This document shows positions 1 to 8,380 of a stretch of 64,000 bases of DNA, one piece after another. Origin of the DNA: Ruegeria halocynthiae (GTDB taxonomy: Bacteria > Pseudomonadota > Alphaproteobacteria > Rhodobacterales > Rhodobacteraceae); contig NZ_JQEZ01000001.1 in NCBI RefSeq assembly GCF_000743705.1, forward strand, positions 69,525 through 133,524. Reading direction: 5' to 3'. The first letter of the stretch is position 1; the number at the start of each line of letters is the position of its first letter. The notes under the pieces are model-generated. The model did no database searches, was not told the origin of the DNA, and saw only the letters and a program-made list of their open reading frames with translations. The translations under genes were made by a program, and so were the position numbers.

Positions 1-829
1 CTTCGACCGGGGCTTGGTAATGCACCGGCTCACCCGCGGATTTCAGCGCAAGTGGCGGTCCATCCCAGGTTTGGCCAACGACCACGCCCTCGTTCAGCAG
101 GCCGTTTTTCTGGGTGTCCGCGTCGTTCCAGATCAGCTTGATCCGGTTTTTGCGTTCGATGCACCAATCGGCGATCTGACCCCAGACTTTACGCATGGTA
201 TCTTCGTCGCCATACGCGGCCCAGACCGAACCCGGCTCCATTTCGCCTGAGGCTTCCATGTAAAGCCCAGCACCCAGCATCATCGAATGCGCGCGGCCCA
301 TGGTCTTGCCCGCGTTTTCCTCGGACCAGACGTCGCCATAAGATGGCGCGTCGCCCTCGGGCAGCCACAGATCCGTGCGATAGGCAATGCCTTCGGTACC
401 CCAGATATGCGGCAGCCAATGTACGCCACTGTCTGCAAAGTCCCACGCATCTGTGCCAATCGCGGCCATTGCCGGGTTCACCAGATCAATCGGCACCTTG
501 TTCATGTCGAACGGCTGCAGCAGTTCCAGCGGCTCCCACTGAAGCGAGCGGTTGTTGGTAGGCGAGACGATGTCAAAGCCCTGGCCTTTGGTGGCCTTCA
601 TCTTGTTGATGATTTCTTCGTTCGACCCGATACCGGTATAGTTCACCTTGATCCCGGTCAGAGTTTCGAACTCTTGCAGGAACGCGGGCGGCAGGTAGTC
701 CGACCACATCAGAATGTTGATCTCACCCGAGGATGCCAGCGCGCTTTTGCTGTAAAGTGGTGCTGCCAGCGCGGCAGCACCCGCACTTTTCAGGACAGAG
801 CGCCTGGAAAGAGTTTTCCGTTCGGCCAT
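1..829 (-). CDS. PotD/PotF-like ABC transporter substrate-binding protein, partial (C-terminus outside window)
   Basis: The frame is open from an ATG at 829 to the left edge (276 codons), so only the N-terminal part is visible. The N-terminus carries SRRSVLKSAGAAALA, which fits a twin-arginine signal peptide, followed by a Pot-type start of the mature protein (GEINILMWSDYLPPAF). Later segments such as GIGSNEEIINKMKA and VSPTNNR match the extracytoplasmic spermidine/putrescine binding-protein class, which delivers ligand to a membrane permease. It lies 142 bp after the GH42 gene and may begin a separate transport operon running off the window. The ligand cannot be read from sequence; many members of the family bind compounds other than polyamines. 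Confidence 0.85.
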   Translation of the reverse strand, partial: MAERKTLSRRSVLKSAGAAALAAPLYSKSALASSGEINILMWSDYLPPAFLQEFETLTGIKVNYTGIGSNEEIINKMKATKGQGFDIVSPTNNRSLQWEPLELLQPFDMNKVPIDLVNPAMAAIGTDAWDFADSGVHWLPHIWGTEGIAYRTDLWLPEGDAPSYGDVWSEENAGKTMGRAHSMMLGAGLYMEASGEMEPGSVWAAYGDEDTMRKVWGQIADWCIERKNRIKLIWNDADTQKNGLLNEGVVVGQTWDGPPLALKSAGEPVHYQAPVE

Positions 830-899
830 TGTAGTTTCTCCCATTATTGAACTGTGTTTTTATTGTTATGCACTTGCAGGCTAGAACTTTGCGCCAGAG

Positions 900-920
900 C
901 TGTCAGTCCAAAAGTGACAG
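900..920. promoter_or_regulatory. Inverted repeat upstream of the PotD-like gene
   Basis: CTGTCA and TGACAG arms are separated by nine bases in the gap between the GH42 stop and the PotD-like start. The position, about 70 bp before the start codon, suits an operator, but no regulator can be assigned and the arms are short. Confidence 0.3.
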
Positions 921-971
921 TTGGCGGTTTTCATAGGTCCAGTTTGCAGCCACGTCTGGTTAATTGCCGCA

Positions 972-2945
972 TCAATGTGCGGCTTTTTCACGCCAGATAG
1001 CGATACCATAGGGGGGGATTTCTGAAGTACCAACAAGATAGTTTTGGCCGCCGCCATTCGGCACGGCCTGCGCGATATCGCCAAAGTTAAAGGCGAATCC
1101 CAACCCGCCACGCCGCGTAATCCGCAGATCAGGGCCGCAATCGGTAACGCGTATCCCGGCCCATTCCAGCGCCTCGACCAGTATATCCCGCAACAGGGCA
1201 TCCCGTGGAACCATGGCCAGATAAGTTGCCCGTTCTGATCGCACGATTGCCGGGCTTCCATCGCGATATACGCTGACAAACCGGCCTGTCACCGCATTGT
1301 CTGTTTCGATAACTTCGCGCCAGCCGGTGAAGGAATGCGTCTTTCCATCCCCAAGACGCACCGATTCCCCAGCTAACTCGGGCAACGATTCAACCCGTGT
1401 TACCCGCACCCCCGCCAGACTGGCCAATTCGCCCGGCGCAAGGTTTGGCGGGGTGTGCATGTCTGCGGTCTTGCTGCCTGCGCGCGCGCCGATCAGCAGC
1501 TTGGCTCCGCTGTCCTGCAGCTTTGCCGCCAACGCAGCTAAGGCAATCATGCATTGCGGCAAAACAATCAAAGCGTAACCGGACAGGTCATCATCCGGCC
1601 CCACAAAATCCAGATCAATCCCAAGTGACCGCAGCCCCGTATACCAGCCGCGCAATATCTGAGCGTTGGGGAACGCGTCGTCATGCGGCAGGATATCGGC
1701 GGCCCAAAGGGATTCATAATCCAGCATCATGGCCACTTGCGCCCGGGTGCGAATTACCGAGGGCAGAGCTTCGCGTTCCAACGCGACCTGCGCCAGCTCC
1801 AGGGCCGCTTGATCCAGGCTGCCGTCAGAGCGCAACAGGGCGGTGTGGAACTGTTCTTGCGCGAACGCGGCCTGACGCCAGCGAAAAAACATCACCGCTT
1901 GCGCGCCGTGCGCATAGGCGGCCCAAGTCCACAATCTGACCATTCCATCCAAAGGCGAGGGGTTCTTTTCGGCCCAGTCCACCGGCCCCGGTTGCTGTTC
2001 CAGCACCCACATTCGCCCCTTGCCCTGACTGCGGTACAGATCGCAGTGAAAGCCCTGATAATCCGGTGCGCCGGTGCGCAGGTACCGTCGTTTGTCTTTT
2101 TCGGACAACGCCGACCCCAGCAGGTTGCCCAACGGATAGCTGTCAAACCCGACGATATCCAGATCGGCGGCAACAGCGTGGTGATCGAATTCGAAACTGC
2201 CCGCCATGAAGTTATGGGTGATGTCCCGACCGGGTGACAAGGCGCGCAGGATATCCACCTGCGCCCGGTTGAACAGCCGCACCCTGTCTGATGAGTAACG
2301 CGCGAAATCCAGCGCTTGCGTCGGGTTGGGGCTGGCCACCAGATTGTTGGGCAGTTCGATCTGATCGAATGAGGTATAGATCGACCCCCAGAACACCGTG
2401 CCCCAGATCCGGTTCAGTTCATCAATCGTACCATAGCGATCCGCCAACCAGCGGCGAAACCCCTGCCGCGCCGCATCGGAATAGCTGAGCACCGTGTCAT
2501 GATCATTGTATTCATTGTCGATCTGCCAGGCACACACATGGGGGTTCTGACCATAGCGCCGCGCGTATTCGGTCGCGATCCGGCGCGCCTCGTCCAAGTA
2601 GACGTCACTGGAAAAGCAATAATGTCGCCGGGACCCGAACCCGCGCACCTGCCCATCCGGTCCTACCGGCAGGATTTCGGGGTATTCGTCGATCAACCAC
2701 TTGGGCGGCGCAGCGGTGGGCGTGGACATCATCACGCGCAGACCCGCCTGCCCCAGAATGTCGACGACCTGATCCAGCCAACCCCAATCGAACTGCCCCC
2801 GTGCAGGTTCGATCAAACCCCAGGTGAATTCCGCAATTCGCACCCAGTCGAGGCCCATATCGACCATGCGCGCCGCATCATCGCGCCATTGCGCGGCATC
2901 CCATTGCTCGGGGTAGTAGCAAACTCCTAGCTCCAGCCTGCTCAT
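972..2945 (-). CDS. Beta-galactosidase, glycoside hydrolase family 42
   Basis: The 657-residue protein opens with LELGVCYYPEQW, the typical GH42 start of the TIM barrel, and should release terminal galactose from beta-galactosides. The acid/base glutamate is E145 in WQIDNEYNDHD and the nucleophile is probably E316 in MWVLEQQPG. Length fits the family, which has catalytic, trimerisation-like and beta domains. No signal peptide is seen, so it is cytoplasmic. The ATG at 2945 is chosen because it overlaps the permease stop (ATGA); a longer frame to 2978 exists. It is the last gene of the isomerase-lacI-transporter operon, so imported galactosides are likely split inside the cell. Confidence 0.93.
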   Translation of the reverse strand: MSRLELGVCYYPEQWDAAQWRDDAARMVDMGLDWVRIAEFTWGLIEPARGQFDWGWLDQVVDILGQAGLRVMMSTPTAAPPKWLIDEYPEILPVGPDGQVRGFGSRRHYCFSSDVYLDEARRIATEYARRYGQNPHVCAWQIDNEYNDHDTVLSYSDAARQGFRRWLADRYGTIDELNRIWGTVFWGSIYTSFDQIELPNNLVASPNPTQALDFARYSSDRVRLFNRAQVDILRALSPGRDITHNFMAGSFEFDHHAVAADLDIVGFDSYPLGNLLGSALSEKDKRRYLRTGAPDYQGFHCDLYRSQGKGRMWVLEQQPGPVDWAEKNPSPLDGMVRLWTWAAYAHGAQAVMFFRWRQAAFAQEQFHTALLRSDGSLDQAALELAQVALEREALPSVIRTRAQVAMMLDYESLWAADILPHDDAFPNAQILRGWYTGLRSLGIDLDFVGPDDDLSGYALIVLPQCMIALAALAAKLQDSGAKLLIGARAGSKTADMHTPPNLAPGELASLAGVRVTRVESLPELAGESVRLGDGKTHSFTGWREVIETDNAVTGRFVSVYRDGSPAIVRSERATYLAMVPRDALLRDILVEALEWAGIRVTDCGPDLRITRRGGLGFAFNFGDIAQAVPNGGGQNYLVGTSEIPPYGIAIWREKAAH

Positions 2946-4588
2946 CTGTCCTCCCGCGCGGTGCGCCGTTCGATCCATTTGAGGAAGCTGGCACAGCCCA
3001 GCGTGATCACGACATACAGGATTGCCGCCGTGTTGAACGGCGCAAACGGCAGGAAACTTGCGGCTTGAAATTCGCGCATTCGCTGGGTCATGTCGCGCAC
3101 CGACAGGATCGACAGCAACGAGGTGTCCTTGATCATCGCGATAAATTCATTGCCCAAGGGGGGCGTAACAATGCGCAGCGCCTGCGGCAGAACGATCAGG
3201 CGCGCGGTCTGCCAGCGCGACAGGCCAAGTGAACCGCCCGCCTCGACCTGGCCTCTTGGGATTGCTTCGATGCCGGATCGAAAAATCTCGGCCATATAGG
3301 CGGAATAGCCGACCGAAATGGCGATGATCCCACGGGTCATATTGGTCATGTCGATGCCGCCGCCGGTGGCATCCTTGACCGCACCCGCCAGCGGCAGACC
3401 GATATAAAGGATGATCACCAGCATCGGAATGCCCCGGATTGTGTCCACAAAGAACTCGGCCCCGACGGCCAGAGGGTGCAGCTTATGCTGCGCGCCACCC
3501 ACTGTCAGCGTCAGCAGCAAAAACCCCAACACCGCAAACGTCAGCGCGGGATTGCGGTAGGTATCGGGCAAAAAGCTGGCCTGCCAGATCACCGGATAGC
3601 CCTGAGTATGTGCCTGAACCGGAACAAATGCGCCGGATACGGATGCGACCGTTTCAATCTGGTCAAGCGCGCTGGCGGCATCCTTGGCGCTGCGGATTTT
3701 GTACTGCCGGTCTTCTCCGCCTTCGAATTCACCAAACCGGATGATGTCGGCCTGCGCCTGCGGTGTGCCGCGCACAATGGCGATGCGGGCCTCGGTGCTG
3801 CCGACCAGAACAAAGCTGACCTGTGGCTGCATGAAGAAAAACGCGGAACCAGCCAGCAGTGCAAGGCTGATGCACCCGTAGACAACCGTTGTGTGCGCCC
3901 GTGGTTTAAAGGACTGCAAGCCGACCCAGATCAGTCCCAATATGGCCGCGAAGATATAGGCGAAAATGGCGGCCCGAAAGGTGATGGCCACGCCCGTTGC
4001 AAACTGCCAATGCGCCATGAACAGCAGATAAAACAAAACGGCCCCTGTCAGGAATTCGAACCCAAGCTGAACGTAACCGCGCAACCGGTTCGGCAGGCGG
4101 GTTGCGATCAGAATGCCTCCGATAAGCGCCGCGTAAACCGTCAGCAATACCTGCATCCCGGTTTGCACCTGTCCAACCGCTTCGGGGATCAGAACCCAGG
4201 TCTGTGCCGACCGGTCAATCAGGGCCGAAGTGTTTTCGCTGAGAGAATGGAAAAACACAGACTCGGCAAACGGCATAAGTGTGTGCGGTGCCACAAACCC
4301 CAAGCCTGCCAACATCAGCGCTGCTGGAAACGCAACCCGTGCAGACATGCGCAACCACCCCGGTGCGCCCGTCTGAAACCGGGCGTTACGGGCACATAGA
4401 TATCCCAGACAAGCCACGACCAATATCAGCACAAAGCCGATAAAAATCAGTCGCGCATTGTTGCCGATCCCCAATATCGCGATCAACGAGCGCAGATATT
4501 TTGATGACGTTGCAAACAGGTAGATGATGAACGGAGCAGCGGCGAGCAAAACAAGATTGCTGGGCCGGATCGAACTGAGACGCGCCAT
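2942..4588 (-). CDS. Polar amino acid-type ABC transporter permease with long N-terminal extension
   Basis: The C-terminal ~200 of 548 residues is a HisMQ/GltK-type permease domain: FFVDTIRGIPML near 379-390, the cytoplasmic EAA loop at 449-468 (EAGGSLGLSRWQTARLIVLP) and terminal membrane helices. Ordinary members have about 220-400 residues. Here about 250 N-terminal residues hold several predicted membrane helices, and a soluble stretch (about 255-345) lies before the permease domain. It is cotranscribed with a cognate binding protein upstream and GH42 downstream. No ATPase gene is present in the operon, so an ATPase must come from elsewhere. The substrate is unknown; family resemblance says polar amino acids, while the operon context says a carbohydrate or amino-sugar conjugate. 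Confidence 0.88.
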   Translation of the reverse strand: MARLSSIRPSNLVLLAAAPFIIYLFATSSKYLRSLIAILGIGNNARLIFIGFVLILVVACLGYLCARNARFQTGAPGWLRMSARVAFPAALMLAGLGFVAPHTLMPFAESVFFHSLSENTSALIDRSAQTWVLIPEAVGQVQTGMQVLLTVYAALIGGILIATRLPNRLRGYVQLGFEFLTGAVLFYLLFMAHWQFATGVAITFRAAIFAYIFAAILGLIWVGLQSFKPRAHTTVVYGCISLALLAGSAFFFMQPQVSFVLVGSTEARIAIVRGTPQAQADIIRFGEFEGGEDRQYKIRSAKDAASALDQIETVASVSGAFVPVQAHTQGYPVIWQASFLPDTYRNPALTFAVLGFLLLTLTVGGAQHKLHPLAVGAEFFVDTIRGIPMLVIILYIGLPLAGAVKDATGGGIDMTNMTRGIIAISVGYSAYMAEIFRSGIEAIPRGQVEAGGSLGLSRWQTARLIVLPQALRIVTPPLGNEFIAMIKDTSLLSILSVRDMTQRMREFQAASFLPFAPFNTAAILYVVITLGCASFLKWIERRTAREDR

Positions 4589-4653
4589 GGGACCTCGGGG
4601 CTGGGCTGTGACCCAATGGGGGATGCCACCGGGTCATAGGTTGCTTTGAAGGA

Positions 4654-5403
4654 TCAGTTCGTGCTCCAGTATTTGCCGACCAACCCGTCCAGCGTGCCAT
4701 CTTCCTTGATCGCCGCCAGCCCTTCGTTGATGGCGTCAACGGTTGCGTCACCCTCTTGGAACACGATGCCCAGCGGATCGGATTGCAGGCCGGTGATGCC
4801 CACCGTCAGCTCACCCGCGAACTCTTGTTCATATGCAGCGGCCGAGGTGCCGTCGATGATCACCCCCTGAACATCCGCATTTTGCAGCGCCAGAATCGCG
4901 GCCGAGAAATTGTCATACAGGCTGACATTCTCGCGCCCGACCAGACTTTCGGCCAGCTGCGCATTGGTGGTGCCCGTCTGCGCCGCCAGTTTCTGTCCTC
5001 CGGCCTTGAAGTCCTCCAGCGTCATATCCGCATTGTCGACCTGCAGCAGGATGGCCTGGCTGACCACTATATACGGCTCGGAAAAATCCATGGTCTCTTC
5101 ACGTTCGTCGGTGATCGACACGCCCGAGATCACAAGATCGAATTCGCCCTGCTGAAGTGCAGCAAAGATACCGTCCCACGCGGTATTGACGAAGTTGGGG
5201 ACGCAATTGACCTTTTCACAGATCGCATTCATCACATCCACATCAAAGCCAACGATTTCGCCGGTTGCCTCGTCGACGGTTTCCATCGGCGGATAGGTGG
5301 CATCGGTCCCGATCTTCAGGACGCGCCCTTCCAGATCGGCGGCAAATACTGCGGGTACGGTCATCGCAGTCAGCGCCGCAGCGGCAAATAGCTTTTTGAA
5401 CAT
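4654..5403 (-). CDS. Periplasmic binding protein, polar amino acid ABC family (SBP_bac_3)
   Basis: The protein has 249 residues and a Sec signal peptide (MFKKLFAAAALTAMTVPAVFA). The mature part shows the SBP_bac_3 hallmarks: LKIGTDATYPPMET, GFDVDVMNAI, WDGIFAALQQGEFDLVISG and MDFSEPYIV. It should capture a solute in the periplasm for the permease encoded 65 bp downstream. The paired cysteines of ICEKVNCVP fit the disulfide loop common in this family. It sits between lacI and the permease, so it should be regulated with the GH42 gene. Confidence 0.92.
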   Translation of the reverse strand: MFKKLFAAAALTAMTVPAVFAADLEGRVLKIGTDATYPPMETVDEATGEIVGFDVDVMNAICEKVNCVPNFVNTAWDGIFAALQQGEFDLVISGVSITDEREETMDFSEPYIVVSQAILLQVDNADMTLEDFKAGGQKLAAQTGTTNAQLAESLVGRENVSLYDNFSAAILALQNADVQGVIIDGTSAAAYEQEFAGELTVGITGLQSDPLGIVFQEGDATVDAINEGLAAIKEDGTLDGLVGKYWSTN

Positions 5404-5425
5404 CTCCGGTTACTCCTCTGTCGGT

Positions 5426-6472
5426 TCAGGTCATAAGCGCCGTTTTCAGCGCCGGGGTGTCAGGTTGCCGCTCGTTGAGGGTGGCCCTGATCTTTTTCTG
5501 GGTCTCGGACGGATCGTCCCCGTCCAGAACTTTCAACATGAACTCGCCCAGCAATCGGCTGGTTTCCTCGATCGGGACGTAATACGTGCTGGGCGGCGGT
5601 ACGAAGTATCGGCTTAACTGTAAATCATCGGTCGAAATCACGACCATGTCGCGGCCAATCTGAGCGCCTGCCGCGTGGGCCGCAGACAGGACCCCCAAGG
5701 TCAATGCTTCGTTAGCGCAGATACATGCGGTGGGACGGTCCGGTAGTTGCATCAACGCTGTAAACGACCGTTGCCCGGTGCGGGCAGTCGTTGGCCCGTT
5801 AAAGATCAGGTCAGAATCCGGTGACAGTTTGGCCGCCAACAGCGCCTGGGCGTAACCATCCTGGCGTTGGGTCGCATAAACCAGATCAGCAGGCGGGTTC
5901 ACCAAAGCGATGCGCCGGTGACCCAGCCCAAGCAACCGCGCGGTCGCGTCAAACGCGGCAGCCTGACTGTCGAAGTCAACAAACGCGTGGGGCGTCTTGC
6001 TGTCGCTCATACCCAGGGTGACAAAGGGAAAACCATTGCGCTGCAAAAACGCGATACGCGGATCGTCGTGCAATGTGCCCGAAAAGATAACGCCATCCGC
6101 CAGCCCATCCTGAACGATCCGGGCCAAAACAATCATCGCATCCTGAATATCGGTGACGTGAAACACACTCAGGTCATATCTGGAGCCCTGCAACGCCCCC
6201 GAAATCCCGGCAAGGATGCGGGTGAATTCCACGCCCTCCCACTCATCCCCCGCCTCGCGTGAGACGCTGACCAGAACGGCGATGCGATAGGATTTGTTGG
6301 TGCGCAGCTTCAGCCCATCCATGTTCACGCGATACCCCAGCCGTGTGGCGGCGGCCTGAATATCCTTGCGCGTCTCTTCCTTGACCGAATTCGCGCCGCG
6401 CAACGCGTTTGAAACTGTCCCGACAGAGTAACCGGTTTCCTTGGCGATTGATTTGATGGTGGCCCGCGCCAT
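5426..6472 (-). CDS. LacI-family transcriptional regulator
   Basis: The 348-residue protein has the LacI HTH at the N-terminus (TIKSIAKETGYSVGTVSNALRG, about residues 5-26) and a periplasmic-binding-protein-like effector domain (YRIAVLVSVS onward; VIFSGTLHDDPR; CICANEALTLGVLSAA). Its start shares one base with the stop of the isomerase gene (TAATG), so it is translationally coupled to it. It most likely represses its own operon through the palindrome at 7231-7269, with a sugar as inducer. The effector cannot be named from sequence. Confidence 0.93.
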   Translation of the reverse strand: MARATIKSIAKETGYSVGTVSNALRGANSVKEETRKDIQAAATRLGYRVNMDGLKLRTNKSYRIAVLVSVSREAGDEWEGVEFTRILAGISGALQGSRYDLSVFHVTDIQDAMIVLARIVQDGLADGVIFSGTLHDDPRIAFLQRNGFPFVTLGMSDSKTPHAFVDFDSQAAAFDATARLLGLGHRRIALVNPPADLVYATQRQDGYAQALLAAKLSPDSDLIFNGPTTARTGQRSFTALMQLPDRPTACICANEALTLGVLSAAHAAGAQIGRDMVVISTDDLQLSRYFVPPPSTYYVPIEETSRLLGEFMLKVLDGDDPSETQKKIRATLNERQPDTPALKTALMT

Positions 6473-7224
6473 TACCCAACCCCTGCCAGACAGCTATCCA
6501 GAAGAAATTCGCGCCCTGCCCGCAAGGTATCAGACGGCGTCCGGGTTTCGTCATGTTCGACAAACAGATCGGCGCAGGGGCTGTTGGCCAGAATTTGCAG
6601 AACCACGGCCCAATCCACCACACCCCGCCCTACTGCGCGCCACCGTGCATCTCCCTGCCCTGCGGATGGGTCCGCGTCTTTGGCATGAACGGAAACGATC
6701 CGATCCGCGTATCGCTGCAGCAGAACCGCCGGATCGGGCTGCGATACAGCCAGCCACCCGATGTCAGGCTGCCAGTGCAAATGATCGTGGGACAGGATCA
6801 GGTCCAATGGGGTCTGGCCGGGGCGACCCGCCAGATCAAAATCATGATTGTGATAGGCCAACCGCACGTCATAAGCCGCCAATCCTTCAGCCCAACGCGC
6901 CAATTGACCGGACACCGCCATCCATCCCTCGGCGGTGTCCGGCCTTGCCTCTGGCGTCAGCCAAGGCATGACAGCCATCTGGCATTCCAATTGATCGAGA
7001 AGGTCCAGAATATCGAAAAACCGCGTTTCAAACTCGGGCCAGTCGAAATGCGCCGAGCGGGCTTTCAAACCGGACCGTCTGATCTGCCGCGCCATGTCAT
7101 TTGGGGACAGCCCGTGAAATCCGATCGTCTCGATATCCGCGAACCCGCAGGCACCCACCAGATCAAGCTGGGCCGCCAAATCCCCAACTTGCCTGACGGT
7201 GTAAAGCTGAGCTGATATCCGCAT
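6472..7224 (-). CDS. Sugar phosphate isomerase/epimerase-like TIM barrel
   Basis: The 250-residue protein belongs to the xylose-isomerase-like TIM barrel (AP endonuclease 2) superfamily. It begins MRISAQLYTVRQVGD, with metal-ligand-type positions in RLAYHNHDFDL, WQPDIGWLAVSQPDP, IVSVHAKDADP and DLFVEHDET near the C-terminus. Members isomerise or epimerise keto sugars and inositol derivatives with a divalent metal. It is the first gene of the operon, directly downstream of the LacI-type operator, and probably processes the sugar freed or imported by the rest of the operon. The precise substrate is unknown. Confidence 0.82.
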   Translation of the reverse strand: MRISAQLYTVRQVGDLAAQLDLVGACGFADIETIGFHGLSPNDMARQIRRSGLKARSAHFDWPEFETRFFDILDLLDQLECQMAVMPWLTPEARPDTAEGWMAVSGQLARWAEGLAAYDVRLAYHNHDFDLAGRPGQTPLDLILSHDHLHWQPDIGWLAVSQPDPAVLLQRYADRIVSVHAKDADPSAGQGDARWRAVGRGVVDWAVVLQILANSPCADLFVEHDETRTPSDTLRAGREFLLDSCLAGVG

Positions 7225-7230
7225 TTTCCG

Positions 7231-7269
7231 GTTTCACCGATCATTGAAACGTTTCAATCAGGGTGAAAC
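7231..7269. promoter_or_regulatory. Nested palindromic LacI-type operator
   Basis: A perfect 16-bp palindrome, ATTGAAACGTTTCAAT (7243-7258), with the CG centre typical of LacI-family sites, is enclosed almost concentrically by GTTTCACC (7231-7238) and GGTGAAAC (7262-7269). It lies directly before the isomerase start at 7224, so the LacI protein encoded by the second gene is the obvious ligand. The two half-site pairs may be overlapping or alternative binding registers. Confidence 0.75.
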
Positions 7270-7337
7270 AGCACCCCCCATCTTGTCAAGCGTAGCGGAC
7301 CCAAGGCGATGAACCTGTGGGTCAGCAGGTCCGACCG

Positions 7338-8186
7338 CTATTGCTCTTTTGCTGCCAACAACACCGCGATCAGGACCAACGTGCCTCCGGCAATGGTCTG
7401 GGCATGGGGGATTTCCGAAAGAACCAGAAACGCCAAAACCGGCGCCAAAGGAACTTCCAGCGTGCTGAGAAGCGCGGTTTGGCCCGAAGGAACACGTTTC
7501 GCACCTTCGACAAGGGTCACCGAGGCGACGGCGAAGACAAGGCCAAAGCCGCTGAGAATAAGGATTTCGTCCAACGGAATGGCAAAGGGATCGCCAAGCA
7601 CAAGCGCCACTGGCACCAGTAGCAGCGACGACAACGCCGCCGGTCCGGCGCCGGGTGTCGATGGGTATTTACGATAGATGACCATCAGCACTGCCATGGC
7701 AGCCGCCATGCCAAGCGCCAGAATATCACCACGCAGGTTTATCTGCCCCAGTGATCCCGAGACGATGACAGCCACCCCGACAAGCGCCAGACCAGAGCCA
7801 GCCACGACCAATTTCGATGACTTTTCGCCAATCCAGACCCATGCCAGCACGGTCGCCAACAGCGGGGCCACCGCATAAATCAGCGATACATTGGCTATCG
7901 TGGTCAGTTTGAAGGCGGCAATGAAGGCGGCCGTTCCCAACGCGCCCACGACGGCCACAGCAAGACCGCTGATCCCCATATTTGGAAAATTGTCCCAAAC
8001 TTGGCCACGATGCCAAATCCATACGGTCGTGAATGCAGCCGAAAACACGCCACGCCAAAAAATGATGCCCCAGGGCGCGGCTTCTACGCCTTTGGAAAAC
8101 AACCCTGCGGTGCTGAATGTAACAGCCGAAACAATCACAAGGACGACGCCCAAACCGTATTGGGTTTGCATTGCGCGTACGATCAT
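7338..8186 (-). CDS. DMT-superfamily (EamA) inner-membrane transporter
   Basis: About 280 residues and ten hydrophobic helices fit a two-repeat EamA transporter: VLVIVSAVTFSTAGLFSKGV with IIFWRGVFSA in repeat one, and ILALGMAAAMAVLMVIYRKY through PLAPVLAFLVLSEIPH in repeat two. Such proteins usually export amino acids or other metabolites. ATG codons at 8186 and 8171 are both plausible starts; a TTG at 8216 would lengthen it. It is divergent from the ArsR-type gene, so that regulator may control it. The substrate is not evident. Confidence 0.88.
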   Translation of the reverse strand: MIVRAMQTQYGLGVVLVIVSAVTFSTAGLFSKGVEAAPWGIIFWRGVFSAAFTTVWIWHRGQVWDNFPNMGISGLAVAVVGALGTAAFIAAFKLTTIANVSLIYAVAPLLATVLAWVWIGEKSSKLVVAGSGLALVGVAVIVSGSLGQINLRGDILALGMAAAMAVLMVIYRKYPSTPGAGPAALSSLLLVPVALVLGDPFAIPLDEILILSGFGLVFAVASVTLVEGAKRVPSGQTALLSTLEVPLAPVLAFLVLSEIPHAQTIAGGTLVLIAVLLAAKEQ

Positions 8187-8344
8187 CCCATTTGCCCCCG
8201 GCCACCCATTGACCAAAATTGGAATGCCTGCGCGTCGGGTCGAAAGGCTCGCGCCCGATCTGGTTCCAGAGCTGTAGTGCCCAAAAAAGTGCCCGTCAGA
8301 TTGGTCATCCGGTATCCCTTACGTGTTCCTCGGGGGTTTAGCAG

Positions 8345-8379
8345 TTGACCTGCACGACATGCTTCGGATATTTCCGAAG
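8345..8379 (+). promoter_or_regulatory. Promoter with overlapping operator-like inverted repeat for the ArsR-type gene
   Basis: TTGACC (8345-8350) and GATATT (8367-8372), 16 bp apart, resemble a sigma-70 promoter. The inverted repeat CTTCGGA-TATT-TCCGAAG (8362-8379) covers the -10 element, an arrangement expected for autorepression by a dimeric winged-helix protein. The site lies between the ArsR-type gene and the divergent transporter. Assignment is by position and symmetry only. Confidence 0.45.
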
Positions 8380-8380
8380 T

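Noticed and set aside
3476-4399. 307-codon plus-strand frame across the permease gene
   Set aside because: It lies opposite a strongly supported membrane protein and its product has no recognisable pattern.
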